Below are positions 33,279-41,607 of a DNA stretch of 64,000 bases, piece after piece (within the stretch, counting starts at the first letter, position 1; each line of letters opens with the position of its first letter). Below the pieces are notes generated by a model. That model searched no databases and was not told the origin of the DNA. It saw nothing but the letters and a program-made list of their open reading frames with translations. The stretch lies in assembly GCA_902802515.1 (NCBI GenBank), contig CADCMM010000004.1, positions 1-64,000 on the forward strand, given 5' to 3'. The DNA comes from an uncultured Lachnospiraceae bacterium (GTDB lineage: Bacteria > Bacillota > Clostridia > Lachnospirales > Lachnospiraceae). The position numbers and the translations under genes are program-made.

Positions 33279-35060
33279 TCAATCTTTTTCTGCCCCGGTT
33301 TCAGATAAATCAGTCACATCTTTTTCTATTCCCAGGTAAGGAAGAATATTGGAAAAGACTCTCTTTATCACCGGTGCTGCAATAGTTCCTCCATAATACA
33401 CCCCCTGGGGATGATTGATGATGCAAAGTCCCAGCACCCGGGGATCATCTGCCGGCGCAAAACCCACAAAGGATGAAATATAGATATGGGCACTGCGGGG
33501 GAGGGTCTCAGATGTAGCTGTTTTTCCACCGATATGATACCCCTCCAGATATGCCTTATTTCCGGAGCCATCCGCCACCACATGTTCCAGAATATACTGC
33601 ATCGTCTCGGAGGTTTCCTCCGATATGATCTGATCTCCCGCCGGATACTGCAATACCCGTTTTAAAACACCTTCACTGCTTTTCACGGACACTCCGAAGT
33701 GTGGCGTGACCCTCCTGCCTCCGTTAACCAGTGAGCATACGGTTGCAGCCAGCTGGATCGGTGTAATCTGAAACGACTGTCCAAAAGACATGGTTGCCAG
33801 TTCTACCTGACCCACATTTTCTTTTTTATGCATAATGGTGCCAGCTTCTCCCGGCAGGTCGATTCCGGTTTTTTTCAGTAGTCCAAACTGCTGCAAATAC
33901 TGGAAGTATCGATCCACTCCCAATCGCAGTCCCACTTCAATAAAAACCGGATTACAGGAATTCTGCACCGCCTCCAGAAAGCTTTCCGCTCCGTGTCCCG
34001 CTGTCTTATGGCAGCGGATGCGCCGATCCTCCACGATCTTAAACCCCGGACAGCTAAAGTGATCCTGCAGAGAGACCACCCCCGCCTCCAGCCCTGCGGA
34101 TGCTGTGATGATTTTAAATGTAGAACCTGGCTCGTAGGTATCGTTGATGCAGCCATTCCGCCACATCTGATTCAATTTCTCCTGCTTTGCTTCATTGGTC
34201 AGCTCTTCCTGCATTGCCTGTGACGCATCACCCCCAAGCAGAGTAAAAGGATCATTTAGATCAAATTCCGGCACATTAGTCATTCCATAAATCTCTCCAT
34301 TGTGCGGATTCATGATAATGATAGAAACACTGTCGGCCTGTTTTTCCTCCATGACCCGCAATGCTTCCTGTTCAATGTAGTTCTGAATATTGTAATCGAG
34401 GCTGATCTGCAGGTCGTCTCCGGCAATGGGTTCCAGACGGCTCTCCCCAGCCTCCGGAAGTTCAATTCCCCTGGCATCCGTCAGCGTCAATATTTTTCCC
34501 TGAGTGCCCTCCAGCACTTGGTCATACTGAACCTCCAATCCAATAATGCCCTGATTATCACTCCCGGTAAAACCCAGCACTTTGGACGCCAGACTCCCAA
34601 AGGGATAATACCGCTTGTAATCCTCGTCCACCTTTACTCCCGCCAGCTCATAGCTGCGGATCTTATCTCCTGTTTCTTTCTCTACATTCGATTTGATCCG
34701 CTCCATGGAACTCACCTTCTCCACTTTTTTTCGTACTGTCTCTTCCGGCAGGCCAAGTTCGTCCCTCAGAACGGAAATTACTTTTTCCGGATCCGTCACC
34801 TGACTGTGCACTACGGAAATAGTACAAACCGTCTTATTGGCTGCCAGCACCGTGCCATTGGCATCTAAAATCCGTCCCCTGGCCGCCTTGATGGGCCGCT
34901 CTCTCTCATGCAGTTCCTCCGCTTTATCACCATAGTAATCCGCTTGTTTCAGCATCAGGTATCCCAGCCTTCCGATCAGCACGATCAAAGCCAGTATGCA
35001 GGCCAGAAAAATAACGATCGTCTTTTTTTTATGAAATATATGAAGTTTTCCCCGGGGCAT
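33279..35060 (-). CDS. Class B penicillin-binding protein (SpoVD/PBP2 type) with KTA motif
   Basis: Peptidoglycan transpeptidase, 593 aa, with one N-terminal helix (TIVIFLACILALIVLIGRLG), a dimerisation domain (RPIKAARGRILDANGTVLA) and a transpeptidase domain. The active-site Ser is in YEPGSTFKI and the second motif in QNSCNP. The third motif reads GGKTATSE, KTA instead of the usual KTG. There are no PASTA repeats. Its only ribosome site (GAGGT) is buried in the 3' arm of the hairpin at 35067-35111. The spoVD name is possible but not provable here. Confidence 0.88.
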   Translation of the reverse strand: MPRGKLHIFHKKKTIVIFLACILALIVLIGRLGYLMLKQADYYGDKAEELHERERPIKAARGRILDANGTVLAANKTVCTISVVHSQVTDPEKVISVLRDELGLPEETVRKKVEKVSSMERIKSNVEKETGDKIRSYELAGVKVDEDYKRYYPFGSLASKVLGFTGSDNQGIIGLEVQYDQVLEGTQGKILTLTDARGIELPEAGESRLEPIAGDDLQISLDYNIQNYIEQEALRVMEEKQADSVSIIIMNPHNGEIYGMTNVPEFDLNDPFTLLGGDASQAMQEELTNEAKQEKLNQMWRNGCINDTYEPGSTFKIITASAGLEAGVVSLQDHFSCPGFKIVEDRRIRCHKTAGHGAESFLEAVQNSCNPVFIEVGLRLGVDRYFQYLQQFGLLKKTGIDLPGEAGTIMHKKENVGQVELATMSFGQSFQITPIQLAATVCSLVNGGRRVTPHFGVSVKSSEGVLKRVLQYPAGDQIISEETSETMQYILEHVVADGSGNKAYLEGYHIGGKTATSETLPRSAHIYISSFVGFAPADDPRVLGLCIINHPQGVYYGGTIAAPVIKRVFSNILPYLGIEKDVTDLSETGAEKD

Positions 35061-35066
35061 AAAAAG

Positions 35067-35111
35067 ACCTCACAGAAGCTTTACTATAGTTTATTGTGGC
35101 TTCTGTGAGGT
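35067..35111 (-). terminator. Hairpin with T tract that also covers the next ribosome site
   Basis: 13-bp perfect stem ACCTCACAGAAGC/GCTTCTGTGAGGT with a 19-base loop, followed on the minus strand by CTTTTT and then directly by the ATG at 35060. The arm's GAGGT is the only candidate ribosome site for the downstream PBP. The structure could terminate transcription or block translation of that gene. Confidence 0.75.
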
Positions 35112-35156
35112 TTATGCTTTTTCGTATCCATTCAGCACCTTCATAGATACGCCTTT

Positions 35157-37409
35157 TCATTCATCCGCCAGGTCTTCGTCTGTCACGCCGTCCCAGGTAG
35201 TACCTGCCTGCTGACCGATCCCTTCATCCATTTTTTCCGGAGGCACAGCAATGTCCGGATTATCTGCCTTTGGATCCAGAACCTCCTCGTCCTGTTTGAG
35301 TTCTTTTACATTTCCGTAGGCGTCTACAGCGTTGCCCTCCTCATTTACATAGGCGCCCTCAAGGATCGTCCCGCTCTCTGAAACAATGATCCCGTCATCG
35401 TTCACATAAGCATCCGTATAATAATTTCCATAGGCATCGAACGCATCAAAGATCTGATGAGCCGTGCCGCCCTTCACCACATCAGCCTCCGTCAGTCCCA
35501 GATAAGCCAGAAGATTAGGATCCACCTCTTCCGTTGGATACAATCCCATGTAAGGAAACAGCTCTGTGGCAATCTTGCGGAACAACGTCTGCGCGTAGCT
35601 GCTGTCCGCCTGTTCCAGTACATTGGGTTCATCCACCACCACATACATAACTACCTTCGGATCATTGATAGGAGCTGCCCCAATAAAGGACACCAGATAT
35701 TTTCCCTTGTCTCGCTCTTTTGTTTCCGAATTAATTTTTTCCGCCGTACCTGTCTTTCCGCCAGTGAGGTAACCGGGAACCTGAGATTTTTGCCCTGTTC
35801 CTTTCTGAACCGCCGTTTTAAGGTAACCTTTCACCAGTGAAGATACCTGCGAGGAGATGGGTTGCTTCAGCAGCAGCCCTTCAATATTCTTCTCCACGCT
35901 CCCGTCAGCATTCAGTACCTGCTTCACCACATGCGGCTGGTAATAGTATCCACCATTTACCACGGCGGAGAAAGCAGTGATCTCCTGTATCATATTGCAG
36001 GTGAAACCCTGTCCAAACGTACAGGTAGCCAGTTCTACCTCATGCATGGTATTGCGGTTATAGATAACGCCGCTGTTTTCATTGGGCAGATCAATGCCGG
36101 TGCTGCTTCCGAAATTAAACAGTCTCTGGTATTCGCAGAAATTACTTATTCCAATGCGCATGCCGATCTGCATCAGTGCATCATTGCAGGAATTTACAAT
36201 AGCATACTCCAGCGTCTCATCCCCGTGAGCATAGGGGTATGCGTCACAGTGGATCTCTGTGTCCGTAATGAATTCGCCGCCATCACAGTAATAGTGATCA
36301 CTGTCCGCCGCAGCTCCTATCTCCAGCGCTGTGGAGACCGTAATAGGTTTTACAACAGAACCAGGCTCGTACCCCTCTGACACACAAAAATTACTCCACA
36401 TAGTGTTGAGGGTATCCACATATGTGTCATTGTCCATGGCTTTGATCTCGGCTCCTGTATACCACTCGGTAAGATTATATGGATCATTTAAATCAAAGCC
36501 GGAATTGGTAGCCATTCCCAGAACCGATCCGCTGTTTGGATCCATCACCACCACGCCCACGTTCTTGGCTCCTTTATGGTGGCTGCTGTCATCCCCATAA
36601 GTATCGTCAAATTCCTGGATATACTTTTCCAGTATTTGCTGGATATTCAGATCCAGCGTCATCACCAATGTTTTTCCGTGTTCCGGCTCTATCGTATTCT
36701 TTTCATACTCCGAATTCTCATTCAGATAGCCGAACATCCTGCCGTTCGTGCCGTTCAGCAGACTGTCATAGTAGGATTCCAGCCCGCACACTCCCTGGTC
36801 AATATCATTGGAAAATCCGATCACATTGCTGGCAAGGGCAGAGTAGGGATAATATCTCTCGTACTGCTCCTCAAACCAGACTCCTGTCACATTGGCAAGT
36901 TTGTTCTTCTGGCTGTCGGAAAGTTCCCTGCTTTCATCCATGGAAACGTAATCCTGATACGCCTTTTTTTCTTCCTCCGTAGCCTTCTGCTTGATGATCT
37001 GGTAGCGGCTGTCCCTGGTCTTCTCATTTTCGATGCGATCCCTGACCTCCGTCTCGTCCAGCCCAAGGCTTTCGCAGACAGCCTCGATAGTAGGTTCTAT
37101 GTAGTCTTCCTTGCTGTTGATTTCGTAGCAGTCCAGCACTACATTGTAGACCCGATCGCTCTTTGCCAGGATAATGCCGTTGGTATCCCTGATCTCCCCC
37201 CTACGGTAAGGTATCGTTCTGCTGTCGTAATTCTGCTGGGACAATACCTGCTTTGCATAGCGGCTTCCGCTCTGGGTCGTGATCATCGTAATACGCACCA
37301 GCAGTCCGGCAAGTGCGCATAAAACGAATGCAAATATAGCCAGAAGCTTTATTTGCATTTTTTTTGTGAATCTTCGTTCTCTTTTTTCTCTGTTTCTTGT
37401 ATTTGCCAA
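35157..37409 (-). CDS. Class B penicillin-binding protein, FtsI-like, with a DAYGN-repeat tail
   Basis: Division transpeptidase, 750 aa. Basic start, one helix (IKLLAIFAFVLCALAGLLVR), dimerisation domain (IPYRRGEIRDTNGIILA), transpeptidase motifs YEPGSVVKPI, VNSCND and GGKTGTAE. Residues about 657-703 (FDAYGNYYTDAYVNDDG, then EEGNAVDAYGN) are a repeat module shared with DivIB, followed by an acidic, disordered C-terminus. Together these make it much longer than a typical FtsI. It directly follows ftsL. Confidence 0.9.
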   Translation of the reverse strand: MANTRNREKRERRFTKKMQIKLLAIFAFVLCALAGLLVRITMITTQSGSRYAKQVLSQQNYDSRTIPYRRGEIRDTNGIILAKSDRVYNVVLDCYEINSKEDYIEPTIEAVCESLGLDETEVRDRIENEKTRDSRYQIIKQKATEEEKKAYQDYVSMDESRELSDSQKNKLANVTGVWFEEQYERYYPYSALASNVIGFSNDIDQGVCGLESYYDSLLNGTNGRMFGYLNENSEYEKNTIEPEHGKTLVMTLDLNIQQILEKYIQEFDDTYGDDSSHHKGAKNVGVVVMDPNSGSVLGMATNSGFDLNDPYNLTEWYTGAEIKAMDNDTYVDTLNTMWSNFCVSEGYEPGSVVKPITVSTALEIGAAADSDHYYCDGGEFITDTEIHCDAYPYAHGDETLEYAIVNSCNDALMQIGMRIGISNFCEYQRLFNFGSSTGIDLPNENSGVIYNRNTMHEVELATCTFGQGFTCNMIQEITAFSAVVNGGYYYQPHVVKQVLNADGSVEKNIEGLLLKQPISSQVSSLVKGYLKTAVQKGTGQKSQVPGYLTGGKTGTAEKINSETKERDKGKYLVSFIGAAPINDPKVVMYVVVDEPNVLEQADSSYAQTLFRKIATELFPYMGLYPTEEVDPNLLAYLGLTEADVVKGGTAHQIFDAFDAYGNYYTDAYVNDDGIIVSESGTILEGAYVNEEGNAVDAYGNVKELKQDEEVLDPKADNPDIAVPPEKMDEGIGQQAGTTWDGVTDEDLADE

Positions 37410-37417
37410 AAAATCAC

Positions 37418-37924
37418 CTATTCTGCAGGAATTTCCTGATACTGCTTCACGTAATCGCTCTGCGTGCTGTCATAGGTTCGCATCTGCCTGTCGCTGGCAT
37501 ATACCATACCCATCTCGTTCATAGCCACATCCTTCACCCACTCCAGATCCACAGAAGATACAATCCGATTATAAGCAGAGTCGTTTTCCAGTTTCAGTTC
37601 ACTCAATCTCGTCTCCAGCGCTGTGGCTGACTTCTGATAAGTCGTGTTCTGCGACTGCAGTTTCAGATAATTGATACATACCATCACTGACACCACTGCC
37701 GCAACCGTAAGAAACAGTACATAACTCATATTCATCTGAAGCGCTCTTGCTCTGTTTTTTCTGGTAGCCGCGCTGGTCCGCGGACGCTTCTGAACTTCCC
37801 TTTCAGGAACAGTGTTCACTTTCCGAATGGTATTGCCGTCCACATATGTATTCACGCGGTAAGAATTTCCCGTCCTCGTGTGACGGTTTGTCCCACCTGT
37901 GTATCTTACTTCTGCTCTTGCCAT
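37418..37924 (-). CDS. ftsL: Cell division protein FtsL-like
   Basis: 168 aa bitopic protein. A long basic cytoplasmic region is followed by one helix (SYVLFLTVAAVVSVMVCINY) and a coiled coil (LKLQSQNTTYQKSATALETR, continuing SELKLEND). The end MNEMGMVYASDRQMRTY is typical of FtsL/DivIC proteins. Sequence identity in this family is low, so the call rests on topology and its place between rsmH and the PBP. Confidence 0.82.
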   Translation of the reverse strand: MARAEVRYTGGTNRHTRTGNSYRVNTYVDGNTIRKVNTVPEREVQKRPRTSAATRKNRARALQMNMSYVLFLTVAAVVSVMVCINYLKLQSQNTTYQKSATALETRLSELKLENDSAYNRIVSSVDLEWVKDVAMNEMGMVYASDRQMRTYDSTQSDYVKQYQEIPAE

Positions 37925-37930
37925 AATGTT

Positions 37931-38869
37931 TCACCTTTTTCTCTCAAAAACTCTTAATTTTGCGCTCTTTGCCCTGGAATTCTCTTCCAGCTCTCCCTCT
38001 CCCGGTACTATAGGCTTTCGTGTGATCACTTGGCCCTTCGGTTTTTTCCCACACACACAAACCGGAAATTCCGGGGGACAAACGCATGGATTTTCATTCT
38101 TTTTATAAATTGTTTTGACGATCCGATCCTCCAGAGAATGGAACGTGATGATGCAGATACGTCCGCCGTCACTAAGCAGATCGATCATATCATCCAGGGA
38201 ATCTCTCAAAACGTCCAATTCATGATTCACTTCAATTCTGATCGCCTGAAATGTCCTTTTGGCAGGGTGTCCACCCACAGCTCGAACTTTAGCCGGTATA
38301 GCAGCTTTTATAATATGAATTAACTCCCCAGTTGTTTCAATTACATGTTCATTTCGGGCACTTACGATATGTTTTGCAATGTTTTTCGCGAACTTGTCTT
38401 CCCCATAGTCTCTGATGATGCGATAAAGCTCCATCTCACTATACTCATTCACAACATCCTTTGCCGTCAGAGTCTGCCTCTGATCCATCCGCATGTCCAG
38501 CGGCGCGTCTTCCCTGTAAGTAAACCCGCGGTCTGCTTCGTCCAGTTGATAGGATGAGACCCCCAGATCCAAAATGACTCCATCTACCGATGAAATTCCA
38601 AGTTTTGCAAGCTCAGCTCTCATGTTGCAGTAATTACTGCGCACAATGGTAACCTTGCCTGCGAATTCCCCAAGGTGCTCCCCTGCCGCCTCTATCGCCG
38701 CAGCATCCTGGTCAATTCCGATCAGCCTCCCCTTTTCGGAAAGACTTCTGCAAATCTCATAGGAATGGCCACCGCCTCCCAGAGTACCATCCACATAGAT
38801 ACCGTCCGGTCGGATTCGCAAATTTTCAATGCATTCATTCAGAAGCACCGATTTATGTTTGAATTCCAT
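37931..38869 (-). CDS. rsmH: 16S rRNA (cytosine-1402-N4)-methyltransferase RsmH
   Basis: SAM-dependent methyltransferase, 312 aa. [11 protein letters not shown], the SAM-binding [47 protein letters not shown] and [12 protein letters not shown] are present. It is the second gene of the dcw operon. The ribosome site is GGGGAGGA. Confidence 0.97.
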   Translation of the reverse strand: MEFKHKSVLLNECIENLRIRPDGIYVDGTLGGGGHSYEICRSLSEKGRLIGIDQDAAAIEAAGEHLGEFAGKVTIVRSNYCNMRAELAKLGISSVDGVILDLGVSSYQLDEADRGFTYREDAPLDMRMDQRQTLTAKDVVNEYSEMELYRIIRDYGEDKFAKNIAKHIVSARNEHVIETTGELIHIIKAAIPAKVRAVGGHPAKRTFQAIRIEVNHELDVLRDSLDDMIDLLSDGGRICIITFHSLEDRIVKTIYKKNENPCVCPPEFPVCVCGKKPKGQVITRKPIVPGEGELEENSRAKSAKLRVFERKR

Positions 38870-38920
38870 ACAATCCTCCCCTGGCGTCTTGTCCCATTAT
38901 TGTTCAGGCAAAACACCTGA

Positions 38921-39355
38921 TTATATGCTCAAGCCTAAATCTGTCATCTGCTCCGCGATATCGTCCATATCACCATACGCATTGTTTTCCGTCCATTTTG
39001 CTTTGCTCCAGATTTCAATTCTGTTTAGCATACCGGCCAGAACCACATCCTTGTCCAGACCAGCAAATTCCCTCAGCGTTGCCGGTAAGAGAATTCTCCC
39101 CTGCTTGTCCAGTTCACACGGGGTGGCACCCGCTACAAAGAAACGGGTAAATTGTCTTGCACCTTTTTGGGTAAGCGGTAAAGTACGCAGCTTCTCTTCA
39201 AAGGCCTGCCACTCATTCTGGGGGAACACAAACAGGCAGCCGTCCAATCCCTTTGTCACAATAAATTCATCGCCAAGCAGCTCTCTGAATTTGGATGGGA
39301 TGATCAGCCTGCCCTTGGTGTCCACTGTATGGTTGTACTCACCCATGAACATCAT
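38921..39355 (-). CDS. mraZ: Transcriptional regulator MraZ
   Basis: AbrB-fold DNA-binding protein, about 143 aa, with two copies of the MraZ domain: [20 protein letters not shown] with a later DGCLFVFP, and [20 protein letters not shown]. It forms ring oligomers that bind direct repeats before the dcw operon, and three such repeats lie in its own leader. Either of two adjacent ATG codons could start it. Confidence 0.95.
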   Translation of the reverse strand: MMFMGEYNHTVDTKGRLIIPSKFRELLGDEFIVTKGLDGCLFVFPQNEWQAFEEKLRTLPLTQKGARQFTRFFVAGATPCELDKQGRILLPATLREFAGLDKDVVLAGMLNRIEIWSKAKWTENNAYGDMDDIAEQMTDLGLSI

Positions 39356-39421
39356 TGACTGCCTTCTTCCTGGAATCGTGGTTCAGAGATGTGCATATAT
39401 GCCACAATCCCTCCCTTTTGA

Positions 39422-39446
39422 ACCACAACTCACCACTTTTTACCAC
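39422..39446 (-). promoter_or_regulatory. MraZ operator: three direct repeats with 10-bp spacing
   Basis: On the minus strand GTGGT occurs three times (39442-39446, 39432-39436, 39422-39426), each separated by five bases, within (A/T)AGTGGT- or TTGTGGT-type boxes. The spacing and sequence match MraZ boxes upstream of mraZ in other bacteria. They lie just downstream of the predicted start site, fitting autorepression. Confidence 0.78.
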
Positions 39447-39456
39447 TTATGAGTCT

Positions 39457-39485
39457 ATATTAGCCCATGTTTAAGGAAAATACAA
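39457..39485 (-). promoter_or_regulatory. Promoter of the dcw operon
   Basis: Minus strand TTGTAT (39480-39485), 17 bases, TAATAT (39457-39462). It is followed directly by the MraZ boxes. Confidence 0.6.
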
Positions 39486-39513
39486 GCGAAAAATAAAAAT
39501 TTCTAATAAAAAT

Positions 39514-39563
39514 CCCGGAGGAAATACGGAAAGCACATCTTGTCTTTCAGTATTTCCTCCGGG
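39514..39563 (-). terminator. Strong terminator of the RelA/SpoT-like gene
   Basis: 20-bp arms (CCCGGAGGAAATACTGAAAG / CTTTCCGTATTTCCTCCGGG, one mismatch plus wobble) with a 10-base loop, followed on the minus strand by ATTTTTATT. It separates this gene from mraZ. Confidence 0.93.
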
Positions 39564-39581
39564 GTTCCCGCTATCTTTTCA

Positions 39582-41519
39582 CTATTTTGGTATCTCTGTC
39601 ATGATTTCCAGCTTAAAGCCTTCCCACATGTCCGCTGACACATTCCAGTCCCGCAGGTCTGTCACGATTTTATGGTAAAAGGCCTGACCGCCCCGAACAA
39701 TATCGTAGGTGCGGGCGTCTCCTCTGGCCTCCAGATGACGGCCAAAGCTGCAGTTTTTTACATCCTCCGGACCAAAACAGTCGATATCTCCATCCGGCCA
39801 GAATATATACAGTCTGGGCAATTCTCCATGTTCGGCATTCTCCACCCCTTCCAGCTTAAGCAGTTTTCTGCCAACGGGCTCATAACAGGTCAGCACATGG
39901 GCATAGCGCCATACCGTCCTGGTAAAATCTGATACACGGAACTGTCCCAGCCATTCCTCGTCCATCAGGCCTTCCTCCGTCTCCAGAGAAATGATAGCCA
40001 CAACAGGGAATTTCCGTTCGGGGTCCTCCAGAGCCTGCTGCACTTGCGGAATCTGTTCTTCCCTGAGGATCCTGCGGCGGTTTGCGCAGTTCATGCCATT
40101 GAAAACGCCTACATTGTCCACAATACTCTTATAATAACCCGGATAGCTGAAAAAGATACCCGCGCTCTCCTGCACGAAGCGATCCTCCCGCTCCGGCTCT
40201 GCGTAACCATTGCTCAGTTTCAGCATCACCCGCTGCTGACTGTCAATCTCCAGACTGGCCTCCGAATACCAGATGCGCCCTCCCACTTCCGGATCCATGT
40301 GCCTTACATGCATGTTCATCTTGCCGCACGGCGGATCATAATTAACCGCCACGTGATAGGCCAGAATATCTGCGTGGTAACTCTCCGGTTCCTGCGGCAT
40401 GTCCTGAAACAGAACGCTGTATTTCTGTACGATCCATTTATAAATGTAAGCGGCTGATTCTTTAAAAACAAACTGTGAAGTCAAAGGAATCTCCGTTTTT
40501 AACCGGCTTCCATCAACCTGGGTGTGCATCTGAAATACCGTATGACGCACCAGGGGGCGCAGTTCATAGTGACGAGATTCCGCCAGGCTTTCTTCTCTGC
40601 CGTCATTATAGACATCCCGCTCCCGAAAAATTGCCGTAAGCCTCCCGTCATGAAACTGACTATCGTTCAATAGCGCAATGATCGTATTCACATTGATGGG
40701 AATCTTCCTGCTGCGCTTTAGCAGCTGGTCTACCAGCACTGTCTTTTCCGTCTTAAATATCCGTTTGGCCAGGTTCTCCACCTGTTCCTGATCTTCATCC
40801 AGGAGTTTTTCCACCTCAGGATAAATCGGCTCTTCTCCCATCTTCAGTCGGAAATGGCTCTTGATCATATCGCTCCAACGTCCGGATTTGTACAAAGCAT
40901 GCCCCAGATCCTCAAAGAGTGTGACCATGGACTTATCACACAATTCCAGTGTTGCCAGGATACTGTTAAAGTGCCGGGAAAACCCCTTGTAATCCTTCCA
41001 AAGTTCTTCTCCCTTGTAGCGCATGTCATGCTCGATCTCATGCCAGCCCTCAAAAAACATGGTTTTTATCTGAATCTCAAACGTATCGTCTATGTACATA
41101 TCCCAGGTATCCTGGGATATCTGACCCTTCAAATATTCCGGAAGACGAAATACCCCATTGAGTTTCGTTGGCTTAAACTCCTCCTCGCTGCGCTCCGAGG
41201 TAGACCACTCAATTGCCTCAAAAGTATGCTCCATAATGCTGCGGCAGATATCCACATCATCATCGAAATAGAGATTTACCCGCACGCCCACCAGATCCTG
41301 AAGTTTACGATCCTTGCCATACTCTTTCAGCTCAAACTTATGTGCCATGGAGGTAGCCGTCTTGATTCTGGAAAACACCCGAAAATACAGACCGCATTGT
41401 TCCAGCCGGTCACTGATGATCCGTTTCAGATCCTGTTCCACCACCGCCGGCACTTTTACCCGGGCGGCCAGTTCCTCCTTAGCAAAAACAATCTTTTCCT
41501 GTTCGTTCAATATTAACAC
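39582..41519 (-). CDS. RelA/SpoT-like nucleotidyltransferase domain protein with a long unknown C-terminus
   Basis: About 645 aa. Residues about 30-230 match the (p)ppGpp synthetase fold: FSRIKTATSMAHKF, LQDLVGVRVNLYFDDDVDIC and FEIQIKTMFFEGWHEIEHDM. The synthetase G-loop motif with the guanine-stacking Tyr is not recognisable: the region has LNGVFRLPEYL. No hydrolase (HD) domain is present. The remaining 400 residues are unfamiliar, with FPVVAIISLETEEGLMDEEW and LPRLYIFWPDGDIDCFGPED. The start is uncertain (GTG 41519 or TTG 41510). A promoter (TTTGTA, 16, TATACT at 41554-41581) excludes the longer reading. Confidence 0.75.
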   Translation of the reverse strand: MLILNEQEKIVFAKEELAARVKVPAVVEQDLKRIISDRLEQCGLYFRVFSRIKTATSMAHKFELKEYGKDRKLQDLVGVRVNLYFDDDVDICRSIMEHTFEAIEWSTSERSEEEFKPTKLNGVFRLPEYLKGQISQDTWDMYIDDTFEIQIKTMFFEGWHEIEHDMRYKGEELWKDYKGFSRHFNSILATLELCDKSMVTLFEDLGHALYKSGRWSDMIKSHFRLKMGEEPIYPEVEKLLDEDQEQVENLAKRIFKTEKTVLVDQLLKRSRKIPINVNTIIALLNDSQFHDGRLTAIFRERDVYNDGREESLAESRHYELRPLVRHTVFQMHTQVDGSRLKTEIPLTSQFVFKESAAYIYKWIVQKYSVLFQDMPQEPESYHADILAYHVAVNYDPPCGKMNMHVRHMDPEVGGRIWYSEASLEIDSQQRVMLKLSNGYAEPEREDRFVQESAGIFFSYPGYYKSIVDNVGVFNGMNCANRRRILREEQIPQVQQALEDPERKFPVVAIISLETEEGLMDEEWLGQFRVSDFTRTVWRYAHVLTCYEPVGRKLLKLEGVENAEHGELPRLYIFWPDGDIDCFGPEDVKNCSFGRHLEARGDARTYDIVRGGQAFYHKIVTDLRDWNVSADMWEGFKLEIMTEIPK

Positions 41520-41607
41520 ACCACCAATACATATACTCTTTTTTCCTTTTCTTAGTATAGCAGATTTTCGGAAAATACAAAAGAGCAAATCATTACCGGA
41601 GGGTTCC

